Positions 1 through 4,850 of a stretch of 7,786 nt of DNA are shown in pieces; position 1 is the stretch's first letter; each line of letters begins with the position of its first letter. The DNA comes from an uncultured Angelakisella sp. (GTDB lineage: Bacteria > Bacillota > Clostridia > Oscillospirales > Ruminococcaceae), in NCBI GenBank assembly GCA_904420255.1, contig CAJFUT010000096.1, positions 1 to 7,786 of the forward strand, read 5' to 3'. The position numbers and the translations under genes are program-made. The notes beneath the pieces were generated by a model, which had not been told where the DNA came from, did not search any database, and worked only from the letters and a program-made list of their open reading frames with translations.

Positions 1-26
1 CGCCGACTGGTTTTGGCCGTGGGGTT

Positions 27-46
27 CCAAGGGGCTTGCCCCTTGG
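27..46. repeat. 8-bp perfect hairpin in edge intergenic region
   Basis: CCAAGGGG (27-34) and CCCCTTGG (39-46) are perfect inverted arms around a CTTG loop. Neither side is followed by a T tract in either direction, so it is not a standard intrinsic terminator. It sits ten bases from a second perfect hairpin, and the pair looks like part of an intergenic repeat element. That identity is inference. Confidence 0.6.
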
Positions 47-56
47 TCAGTCTTTG

Positions 57-84
57 GTTACTTTCTTCTGATCAAGAAAGTAAC
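57..84. repeat. 11-bp perfect hairpin, probable dispersed intergenic repeat
   Basis: GTTACTTTCTT (57-67) pairs perfectly with AAGAAAGTAAC (74-84) across a 6-base loop, CTGATC. There is no T run after it on either strand. Its AT-rich composition contrasts with the GC-rich genes around it. Hairpins of the GTTACTTTCT...AGAAAGTAAC type occur as repeated intergenic elements in many bacterial genomes. I infer the same here, but one copy in one window cannot show dispersal. Confidence 0.55.
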
Positions 85-91
85 ATAACCC

Positions 92-199
92 GGCGTTGCG
101 CTGAGAGCGGAACAAAAATAGAAGGAAGCGCAGCGTTGCAGAAATCAATATCCCAGCGCTGCAAGCGAATCTAGATCGGAGGAAGGCGCCACGCAGTGG
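92..199. other. Remainder of left-edge intergenic region
   Basis: No convincing gene, promoter or RNA gene is visible here. The only pattern is a loosely repeated 7-mer: GCGTTGC at 93-99 and 133-139, and GCGCTGC at 156-162, with uneven spacing. This is too little to call a functional repeat array. Confidence 0.4.
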
Positions 200-216
200 A
201 AAAAGGGGCTTACCCC
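200..216 (-). terminator. Possible minimal terminator overlapping a stop codon
   Basis: Read on the minus strand, GGGG (216-213), loop TAAG (212-209) and CCCC (208-205) form a 4-bp all-GC stem, followed by five T residues (204-200). The loop contains the TAA stop of the membrane-protein gene. The stem is short for an intrinsic terminator, but this is the only stem-plus-T-tract at the end of that gene. Confidence 0.3.
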
Positions 217-1313
217 GCTGTGAACTTGTCCCAGGCCTCCTCCCAGGTGAGGCCCCGGTATTCCCCGGCCCAGGCCAGCAGACGCTCCATCAGGGAGGGC
301 TCCTCCTCCCCGGGCTCGGAGGACGCTTCCCCGCCGGGCTCGTCAGAGGCTCCGTCGTCCTCCCCGCCCGGCTCCCCCTCCTCCCCCAGGTCGGGCAGGG
401 GCGGGGCCTCCTCCTCGGAGCTCTCCTCCGGCGGGCGGTCCCCCTCCTCGATAATGGGGTCGGACTGGGGCGGGCCCATCTCCTCCTGGCGGCCCTGGCC
501 AAAGAGCCAGTACTGGCTGTAGGCCTCCTCGAAATCGGCGGCGAAATCCGGGTCGGGGCAGTCGGGGGCCGGCCACTGGTCCTCCCCCGCCGGGAGGGTG
601 GCCGAAAACACCGGCTCCCAGGGCTCCTGGTCCCTTTCCAGGGGGGTGGCTTCCACCAGCACCACCGTCAGGTCATAGGCGGCGCCGTCGAAAAACTCCC
701 GGCCGATGGCCCAGTAAAGATGGCTGGAGTGGCCGTAGATCTCCTGGGGGGAGAGGGCGGCGCAGAGGGCCGCCGCCAGCTCCGGGCCGGGGGCCTCCTG
801 GCCCTTTTCCGCGTCCCAGGTCCCGGTGACGGTGACCTCCCCCTCCCCGGTGCGCTCCACGGTGTAGCTGAGGCCGGCGGTGGCCTCGGCCCCGGCCAGG
901 GCGGCCTCGGCCTCCCGGTAAACCGGCTCTCCCAGCCACCCCATCAGGAGCCAGCCCCCCAGGGCGCAGACAGCCACCGCCGCCACCGCCCAGACATTGA
1001 TGCCCCGCAGGAACCACCGGGCGAACTCCCCCGGGGTGGAGAAGGGCAGCCGGAAGCTGGGGAGCAGCCACATGGAAGCCGGCACCGGGCTGGGCCTCGT
1101 CCGGGGGGCTTTCCCGCCGGGGGCCTTCCGGGGGGGCTTCCCCGCCGGCTTTTTCCCGCCGGCCTTCTTCGCCGGGGCGGGCTTTTTCTCCGGGGAGCCC
1201 CCGGGGCCCGCCGTTTCCGGCGGGGCGGCGGCCCCTTTCTCCGGGGCTTCCCCTCCCGGGGCGGCGGGGATTTCCCCCTCCCCCTTTTTTTGTTCCTCCT
1301 GGACCGGCGCCAT
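210..1313 (-). CDS. Hypothetical single-pass membrane protein with charged low-complexity tails
   Basis: I do not recognise a family. The product is 367 residues. Residues 1-80 are low complexity and rich in Lys, Pro, Ala and Gly, with a net basic stretch at about 42-72. One membrane segment lies at about 105-127 (VWAVAAVAVCALGGWLLMGWL), preceded by Arg103, so the basic tail should be cytoplasmic. Residues 128-270 look like a compact extracytoplasmic domain with regular strand-like and helix-like segments. Residues 275-340 are acidic and disordered (Glu, Pro, Ser, Gly), and 341-365 form a Trp/Glu-rich amphipathic helix candidate. The frame is open up to 1457, but I chose the ATG at 1313 because an AAAGGGGGG ribosome site lies 6 bases upstream and the predicted start of transcription lies inside the longer version. 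It is transcribed divergently from the rpmG operon. A membrane-anchored envelope role is possible; no function can be assigned. Confidence 0.75.
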   Translation of the reverse strand: MAPVQEEQKKGEGEIPAAPGGEAPEKGAAAPPETAGPGGSPEKKPAPAKKAGGKKPAGKPPRKAPGGKAPRTRPSPVPASMWLLPSFRLPFSTPGEFARWFLRGINVWAVAAVAVCALGGWLLMGWLGEPVYREAEAALAGAEATAGLSYTVERTGEGEVTVTGTWDAEKGQEAPGPELAAALCAALSPQEIYGHSSHLYWAIGREFFDGAAYDLTVVLVEATPLERDQEPWEPVFSATLPAGEDQWPAPDCPDPDFAADFEEAYSQYWLFGQGRQEEMGPPQSDPIIEEGDRPPEESSEEEAPPLPDLGEEGEPGGEDDGASDEPGGEASSEPGEEEPSLMERLLAWAGEYRGLTWEEAWDKFTAG

Positions 1314-1351
1314 GGCTTTCCCCCCTTTCTTCGGGATTCGACATTTCTTAT

Positions 1352-1360
1352 ATTGTATCA
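1352..1360 (-). promoter_or_regulatory. Extended -10 promoter of the membrane-protein gene
   Basis: On the minus strand the sequence reads TGATACAAT: a TGn extension plus a -10 hexamer matching TATAAT at 5 of 6 positions. There is no good -35 at 16-18 bases, which is tolerated by extended -10 promoters. Transcription would start near 1345, leaving a leader of about 30 bases before the ATG at 1313. Confidence 0.5.
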
Positions 1361-1450
1361 TGTTTCCGGGAAAAAGAACAGCGGCGGCCGGAACTTCTCC
1401 CGGTTGGGCCGGAAAAGGGCAAGAAAACCCGCAAAAACCCTGGATTTTCC

Positions 1451-1480
1451 TTGACAAGCCCCCCTGGGCTGTGATATAGT
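1451..1480 (+). promoter_or_regulatory. Sigma-A type promoter of the rpmG-secE-nusG operon
   Basis: A perfect -35 hexamer TTGACA (1451-1456) is followed after 18 bases by TATAGT (1475-1480), with a TG extension at 1472-1473 (TGATATAGT). This is the best promoter in the window and fits a highly expressed operon. Two AAAACCC blocks ten bases apart (1424-1430, 1434-1440) lie upstream of the -35 and could act as A-tract UP-like elements (inference). Predicted start is near 1487, giving a leader of about 125 bases to rpmG. Confidence 0.8.
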
Positions 1481-1487
1481 GGGATTA

Positions 1488-1511
1488 CCTCTCGGAGAGG
1501 GCTCTTTTTTT
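1488..1511 (+). promoter_or_regulatory. 5'-terminal hairpin with T7 tract in rpmG leader
   Basis: CCTCT (1488-1492) pairs with AGAGG (1496-1500) over a CGG loop. After GCTC come seven T residues (1505-1511). It starts within a base or two of the predicted transcription start, so the RNA would begin with this stem. It resembles an attenuator, but the 5-bp stem, the four-base gap before the T run and the extreme 5' location also fit an RNA-stabilising 5' stem-loop. Confidence 0.45.
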
Positions 1512-1558
1512 GTGCGCCCAAACGCCCGTTGTCCCCGGGCGGGGCGTCCGGGAAAATT

Positions 1559-1577
1559 CCTCTCGCCCAGAAAGAGG
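1559..1577 (+). promoter_or_regulatory. Second CCTCT/AGAGG stem-loop in rpmG leader
   Basis: CCTCT (1559-1563) and AGAGG (1573-1577) form the same 5-bp stem as the hairpin at 1488-1500, here with a 9-base loop. Because the arms are identical, the two hairpins could exchange partners. It lies 21 bases before the rpmG Shine-Dalgarno. Function unknown. Confidence 0.3.
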
Positions 1578-1611
1578 GAGGCAAACGAAATCCATATCAG
1601 GAGGTGCCGAT

Positions 1612-1761
1612 ATGCGAGTAAAAATCACCCTGGCCTGCACCGAGTGCAAGCAGCGCAACTACAACACCACCAAGAACAAGAAGAACGACCCCGACCGGCT
1701 GGAAATGAACAAGTACTGCCGCTTCTGCCGCAAGCACACCGTTCATAAGGAAACCAAGTAA
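1612..1761 (+). CDS. rpmG: 50S ribosomal protein L33, zinc-binding form
   Basis: L33 is a small protein of the large ribosomal subunit located near the E site. The 49-residue length is typical. It carries two CxxC pairs, Cys9/Cys12 (ACTEC) and Cys36/Cys39 (YCRFC), the zinc-ribbon 'C+' version of the family; zinc-independent paralogues lack these cysteines and in some Firmicutes replace it under zinc limitation. The motif [11 protein letters not shown] is characteristic. The frame is open further upstream, but the ATG at 1612 is chosen because AGGAGGTG (1599-1606) lies 5 bases before it and the homology begins at MRVKITLAC. It is the first gene after the operon promoter, with secE 17 bases downstream. 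No tRNA-Trp gene lies between rpmG and secE. Confidence 0.95.
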   Translation: MRVKITLACTECKQRNYNTTKNKKNDPDRLEMNKYCRFCRKHTVHKETK

Positions 1762-1778
1762 GGAAAGGGAGGATCGCC

Positions 1779-2000
1779 ATGGCAGATACCGAAAAGAAGC
1801 CGGGCTTCTTCGCCAGGATCGGCCGCTCCCTCCGGGACATGAGGGGCGAGCTGAAAAAGGTGGTCTGGCCCAGCAAAAAGCAGATCCTCAACAACACCGG
1901 CGTGGTCCTCATCGCCATCGCCATTTCCGCCGTCTTTATCGGCGGGCTGGATTCCATCCTGGGCCTCATCGTCCGCTTCGCCCTGGGCGGCGGCAACTGA
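1779..2000 (+). CDS. secE: Preprotein translocase subunit SecE
   Basis: SecE is the small essential membrane subunit that clamps SecY in the SecYEG protein-export channel. The 73-residue product is the short single-span form usual in Gram-positive bacteria. The conserved amphipathic region is at 17-33 (SLRDMRGELKKVVWPSK), containing the family signature ELKKVxWP, followed by one transmembrane helix at about 39-68 and the conserved Asp58. The start is supported by GGGAGG (1767-1772) 6 bases upstream. It sits between rpmG and nusG, the usual bacterial arrangement; secE-nusG is a widely conserved pair. Regulation is presumably from the operon promoter at 1451-1480. Confidence 0.95.
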   Translation: MADTEKKPGFFARIGRSLRDMRGELKKVVWPSKKQILNNTGVVLIAIAISAVFIGGLDSILGLIVRFALGGGN

Positions 2001-2042
2001 ACGGCCAAAGGCGGAACGTAAAGTCAGAAGGGAGGGCGCCCG

Positions 2043-2564
2043 GTGGCGGAAGAAGCAAAATGGTATGTGGTCCATACCTACTCCGGTTATGAGAACAAGG
2101 TGGCGGACAGCATCGTCAACGCGGTGGAGAACCGCCAGCTTCACGACCTGATCCATGAGGTGAAGATCCCCACGGAAACGGTCACCGAGATCAAGGACAA
2201 CCAGAAGCGGGAGGTGGAGCGCAAGCTTTTCCCCAGCTATGTCCTGGTGAAGATGATCATGACCGACGACAGCTGGTACGTGGTCCGGAACATCCGGGGC
2301 GTCACCGGCTTTGTGGGCCCCGGCTCCAAGCCCATCCCCCTGACCGAGGAGGAAGTGGCCCGCTTCGGGGTGGAAACCCGCAGCACCGAGGTCAACTACG
2401 CCGTGGGGGACAACGTCATGGTTTCCGGCGGCTATATGGAAGGCTTCGTGGGGATTGTGGATTCCATCGACCTGGACAAGAACCTGGTGCGGGTCACCGT
2501 GTCCATGATGGGCAAGGAGGTCCCGGTGGAGCTGGAGCTGACCCAGGTCCAGCCCCTGAACTGA
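2043..2564 (+). CDS. nusG: Transcription termination/antitermination protein NusG
   Basis: NusG binds the RNA polymerase clamp and influences pausing, termination and coupling to translation. The 173-residue product has the NGN domain at about 4-105 (KWYVVHTYSGYENKVA; FPSYVLVKM at 63-71; VRNIRGVTGFVG at 81-92) and the KOW domain at about 119-155 (GDNVMVSGGYMEGFVGIV), ending at the expected point. The KOW loop reads GGYMEGFVG where GPFxxxxG is common, a mild variation. The start is GTG at 2043 with AAGGGAGGG (2028-2035) 7 bases upstream; homology begins right there (MAEEAKWYVV). The gap to secE is 42 bases. It is followed by a long structured intergenic region before rplK rather than the short gap seen in many genomes. 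Confidence 0.96.
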   Translation: MAEEAKWYVVHTYSGYENKVADSIVNAVENRQLHDLIHEVKIPTETVTEIKDNQKREVERKLFPSYVLVKMIMTDDSWYVVRNIRGVTGFVGPGSKPIPLTEEEVARFGVETRSTEVNYAVGDNVMVSGGYMEGFVGIVDSIDLDKNLVRVTVSMMGKEVPVELELTQVQPLN

Positions 2565-2580
2565 ACCAAAAGGGAAAACC

Positions 2581-2670
2581 CCTGCCGGACGGCAGGAAAG
2601 CAGGCGCGCCGGCCCGCCTCGGGCCGGGGGACGCGCTGTGGGAGGGGGCGGCCCCATGGCCGCTGCCCGC
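2581..2670 (+). promoter_or_regulatory. GC-rich structured leader upstream of rplK
   Basis: Three stem-loops follow one another. First, CCTGCC (2581-2586) with GGCAGG (2591-2596). Second, a compound stem: CCGGCCCG (2609-2616) with CGGGCCGG (2620-2627), capped below by GCGCG (2604-2608) with CGCGC (2632-2636) and a GGGA bulge. Third, GCGGCC (2648-2653) with GGCCGC (2658-2663). A T7 run (2684-2690) comes 20 bases after the last stem and directly abuts the rplK Shine-Dalgarno, so none of them is a clean intrinsic terminator. I see no convincing promoter in the gap. A cis-acting RNA regulator or processing site is inference. Confidence 0.5.
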
Positions 2671-2673
2671 TAA
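2656..2673 (+). other. Possible 5-codon leader mini-ORF (MAAAR) before rplK
   Basis: ATG at 2656 opens a five-codon frame ending in TAA at 2671-2673. A purine-rich GGAGGGG (2641-2647) lies 8 bases upstream, a good ribosome-site spacing. The start codon falls in and beside the loop of the third leader hairpin. Such a short frame in GC-rich DNA may easily be chance. Confidence 0.2.
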
Positions 2674-2705
2674 GAATTACCACTTTTTTTGGAGGTGCAT
2701 TTTAC

Positions 2706-3131
2706 ATGGCACAGAAAGTTGTTGGCTACATTAAGCTTCAGATCCCTGCCGGCAAGGCGACTCCGGCCCCCCCGGTGGGCCCCGCCCTCGGCCAGCACGG
2801 CGTCAACATCATGTCCTTTACCAAGGAGTTCAACGAGCGCACCAAGAACGACGTGGGCCTCATCATCCCTGTGGTGATCACCGTCTACGCCGACCGCTCC
2901 TTCTCCTTCATCACCAAGACCCCCCCGGCGGCGGTCCTCATCAAGAAGGCCCTGGGCCTGGAGAGCGCCTCCGGCGTTCCCAACAAGACCAAGGTGGGCA
3001 AGATCACCAAGGAGCAGGTCAGGAAGATCGCCGAAACCAAAATGCCCGACCTGAACGCCGGCAGCCTGGAAGCCGCCATGAGCATGGTGGCCGGCACCTG
3101 CCGCAGCATGGGCGTCGAGGTCGTGGATTGA
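2706..3131 (+). CDS. rplK: 50S ribosomal protein L11
   Basis: L11 binds 23S rRNA in the GTPase-associated centre, where it affects factor binding and the stringent response; it is also part of the thiostrepton-binding site. The 141-residue length is exactly typical. The N-terminal domain carries [25 protein letters not shown] signature residues at 10-30, followed by HGVNIM; the conserved Pro/Gly helix is intact. The C-terminal RNA-binding domain is at about 70-141 ([52 protein letters not shown]). The ATG at 2706 has GGAGGTG (2691-2697) 8 bases upstream. It is translated together with rplA downstream, with a probable L1 regulatory site in the gap between them. Confidence 0.97.
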   Translation: MAQKVVGYIKLQIPAGKATPAPPVGPALGQHGVNIMSFTKEFNERTKNDVGLIIPVVITVYADRSFSFITKTPPAAVLIKKALGLESASGVPNKTKVGKITKEQVRKIAETKMPDLNAGSLEAAMSMVAGTCRSMGVEVVD

Positions 3132-3142
3132 CCGGCTCTCCC

Positions 3143-3171
3143 GTGGGAGGAGCGAATCCGTTATATACCAC
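3143..3171 (+). promoter_or_regulatory. Probable L1-binding autoregulatory RNA element
   Basis: GTGG (3143-3146) pairs with CCAC (3168-3171), enclosing an inner GGA/TCC stem (3149-3151, 3157-3159) with a GCGAA loop and an asymmetric internal loop containing GTTATATA. The pattern GTGGGAG...CCGTTA...CCAC resembles the L1-binding site described in 23S rRNA and copied in L1 operon mRNAs. It ends 5 bases before the rplA Shine-Dalgarno AGGAGGAG (3177-3184), a position where bound L1 could block its own translation. The match is from memory and inspection, not a model search. Confidence 0.55.
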
Positions 3172-3195
3172 TTGGTAGGAGGAGAATGAACGATT

Positions 3196-3909
3196 ATGAA
3201 ACACGGTAAGAAATATGTGGAGAGCCGGAAGCTCATCGACAGCGCCGCTCTTTATGATATCCCCGAGGCCATTGAGCTCTGCACCAAAACCGGCAAGGCC
3301 AAGTTTGACGAAACCGTTGAGGTCCATGTCCGCCTGGGCGTGGACAGCCGCCACGCCGACCAGCAGGTCCGCGGCGCCGTGGTGCTGCCCAACGGCACCG
3401 GCAAGAAGGTGCGGGTCATGGTCTTCGCCAAAGGGGATGCCGCCAAGGCCGCCGAGGAAGCCGGCGCCGAGTATGTGGGCGGCGAGGAATATATGCACAA
3501 GATCATGAACGAGAACTGGATGGACTTCGATGTGGTCATCGCCACCCCCGACATGATGGGCATTGTGGGCCGCATGGGTAAGATCCTCGGTCCCCGTGGC
3601 CTGATGCCCAACCCCAAGGCCGGCACCGTCACCCCCGACGCCGCCCGGGCCGTCACCGAGGCCAAGGCCGGTAAGATCGAGTACCGCCTGGACAAGACCA
3701 ACATCATCCACTGCCCCGTGGGGAAGGTTTCCTTCGGCGTGGAGAAGCTCCAGGAGAACTTCGACACCCTGATGGGGGCCATCATCAAGGCCAAGCCCGC
3801 CGCCTCCAAGGGCCAGTATATCCGTTCCTGCACCGTGGCCACCACCATGGGCCCCGGCATCAAGATCAACCCCGCCAAATTTGTGGTGAGCAGCGCCCCT
3901 GCGAAGTAA
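3196..3909 (+). CDS. rplA: 50S ribosomal protein L1
   Basis: L1 forms the mobile L1 stalk of the large subunit that helps release E-site tRNA, and in many bacteria represses its own operon by binding mRNA. The 237-residue length is typical. Domain I starts with [14 protein letters not shown], domain II (about 68-159) contains the L1 signature at 122-145 ([19 protein letters not shown]), and the chain returns to domain I with [18 protein letters not shown] and a normal C-terminus. The ATG at 3196 is preceded by AGGAGGAG (3177-3184), 11 bases away, a slightly long spacing that may reflect the regulatory structure just upstream. A strong terminator follows 26 bases after the stop. Confidence 0.97.
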   Translation: MKHGKKYVESRKLIDSAALYDIPEAIELCTKTGKAKFDETVEVHVRLGVDSRHADQQVRGAVVLPNGTGKKVRVMVFAKGDAAKAAEEAGAEYVGGEEYMHKIMNENWMDFDVVIATPDMMGIVGRMGKILGPRGLMPNPKAGTVTPDAARAVTEAKAGKIEYRLDKTNIIHCPVGKVSFGVEKLQENFDTLMGAIIKAKPAASKGQYIRSCTVATTMGPGIKINPAKFVVSSAPAK

Positions 3910-3935
3910 GGGCGGCTGGCATCTTGTATTCAGAG

Positions 3936-3973
3936 CGCCCGGCAGCGAAAGCCTTTCGCCGCCGGGCGTTTTT
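3936..3973 (+). terminator. Intrinsic terminator of the rplK-rplA transcript
   Basis: CGCCCGGC (3936-3943) pairs with GCCGGGCG (3961-3968), then after a single A/C mismatch GCGAA (3945-3949) pairs with TTCGC (3955-3959), and five T residues follow (3969-3973). This is a textbook rho-independent terminator, though the downstream gene starts only 25 bases later. Confidence 0.9.
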
Positions 3974-3998
3974 CCAACCGAAGGGGAGGGAACGGGCT

Positions 3999-4826
3999 TT
4001 GCAGTTTCGGATCGGCACCATCGCGCGGCTGCTGGGGATGTCCCCCGAGGGGCTGCGTCTCTATGAGCGGGAGGGGATCCTCCGGCCCCGGCGGGGGGAG
4101 GGGGACGGCGCCTACCGCACCTACCAGCACCTGGACCTGACCGCCCTGGTCCGGGCCCGGGGGTACCATCACCTGGGCTTTTCCACCCGGGAAACCGCCG
4201 GCCTCCTCAACGCCAGGAGCCCCCGGGAGGTGGCGGGGCGGTACGCCCAGCGGGAGCGGGCCCTGGAAAAGGAAATCCGCCATAAGGAGCTGCTCCTCCA
4301 AAGCCTCCGGGAGGTGGAGGCCCTGGCCGCCCGGGCGGAAACGGAGCTTTGGGCCGTCCGGCCCGGGGTGCGCCCCGCCATGTACCGCCTCCCCTTCATC
4401 CGGGACGGGGAATTCCTCCTGACCAAGGCCCAGGAGGAGGTTTTCAGCCAGTGGGTGGGCCAGACCCCCATGGTCTTCACCACCCACAGCAACGACTGGG
4501 AGGCCCTCCGGGCGGGGCGGACCCAGGCCACCTCGGCCCTGGGGGTTTTCGCGGACCAGGCGGAGGAGCTGGGGCTGGACCTGAGCTTCGCGGAATTCTG
4601 CCCCTCCTGCCCCTGCCTGGGCTCTATTGTGGAGGAGCGGGGGGAGGAATACTTCCAGCCCCACGCCTGCCTGGCCCCCCTGCTGGAATATGTGGAGCGC
4701 CACGGCGTCACCGTTGCCGGCTCCCCCATCTCCCGCACCTTCCTCTCCCTCAACAAAAAGGAGAATTACACCCGCTACCGGGAGGTATGGCTGCCGGTGG
4801 CCGCAGATGCCGCCCCCGGAGAATAA
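3999..4826 (+). CDS. MerR-family transcriptional regulator with large sensor region
   Basis: MerR proteins are dimeric, bind DNA between widely spaced -35 and -10 elements, and twist it to activate transcription when a ligand binds. The 275-residue product has the winged helix-turn-helix at 3-70: FRIGTIARLLGMSPEGLRLYEREGIL, then a YRTY wing and a second helical pair (LVRARGYHHLGFSTRETAGLL). A charged helix at about 80-115 is the likely dimer coiled coil. Residues 120-275 form a sensor region reminiscent of drug-binding GyrI-like domains in length, with a Cys cluster C201-x2-C204-x-C206 and H223/C224. The frame is open to 3924, but I place the start at TTG 3999: AAGGGGAGGG (3981-3990) lies 8 bases upstream, the family homology begins there, and 3924 lies ahead of the rplA terminator. 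No promoter of its own is evident. It likely controls the downstream MATE gene (inference). Confidence 0.85.
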   Translation: MQFRIGTIARLLGMSPEGLRLYEREGILRPRRGEGDGAYRTYQHLDLTALVRARGYHHLGFSTRETAGLLNARSPREVAGRYAQRERALEKEIRHKELLLQSLREVEALAARAETELWAVRPGVRPAMYRLPFIRDGEFLLTKAQEEVFSQWVGQTPMVFTTHSNDWEALRAGRTQATSALGVFADQAEELGLDLSFAEFCPSCPCLGSIVEERGEEYFQPHACLAPLLEYVERHGVTVAGSPISRTFLSLNKKENYTRYREVWLPVAADAAPGE

Positions 4827-4850
4827 CAATCTTTTCAGGGAGGAGATGTC

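Noticed and set aside
57..84. Intrinsic terminator at the 11-bp hairpin
   Set aside because: No T tract follows the stem on either strand.
93..162. CRISPR or iteron-like array from GCGTTGC repeats
   Set aside because: Only two exact 7-mers and one variant at unequal spacing; no spacer regularity.
720..1454. Plus-strand open frames opposite the membrane-protein gene
   Set aside because: Gly/Pro/Arg low complexity with no ribosome site; the minus-strand reading has a promoter, ribosome site, membrane span and C-terminal structure.
1510..1611. N-terminal extension of rpmG
   Set aside because: L33 homology begins at MRVKI (1612), where an ideal Shine-Dalgarno lies; the extension covers the leader RNA.
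1762..1778. tRNA-Trp gene between rpmG and secE, as found in some Firmicutes
   Set aside because: The gap is only 17 bases.
3186..3209. Seven-codon frame (ATG at 3186 to TAA at 3207) overlapping the rplA start
   Set aside because: The Shine-Dalgarno ends one base before its ATG, too close to function; the frame is most likely accidental.
3924..3998. N-terminal extension of the MerR gene to a TTG at 3924
   Set aside because: It would translate through the rplA terminator, and the helix-turn-helix homology starts at 3999 next to a good ribosome site.
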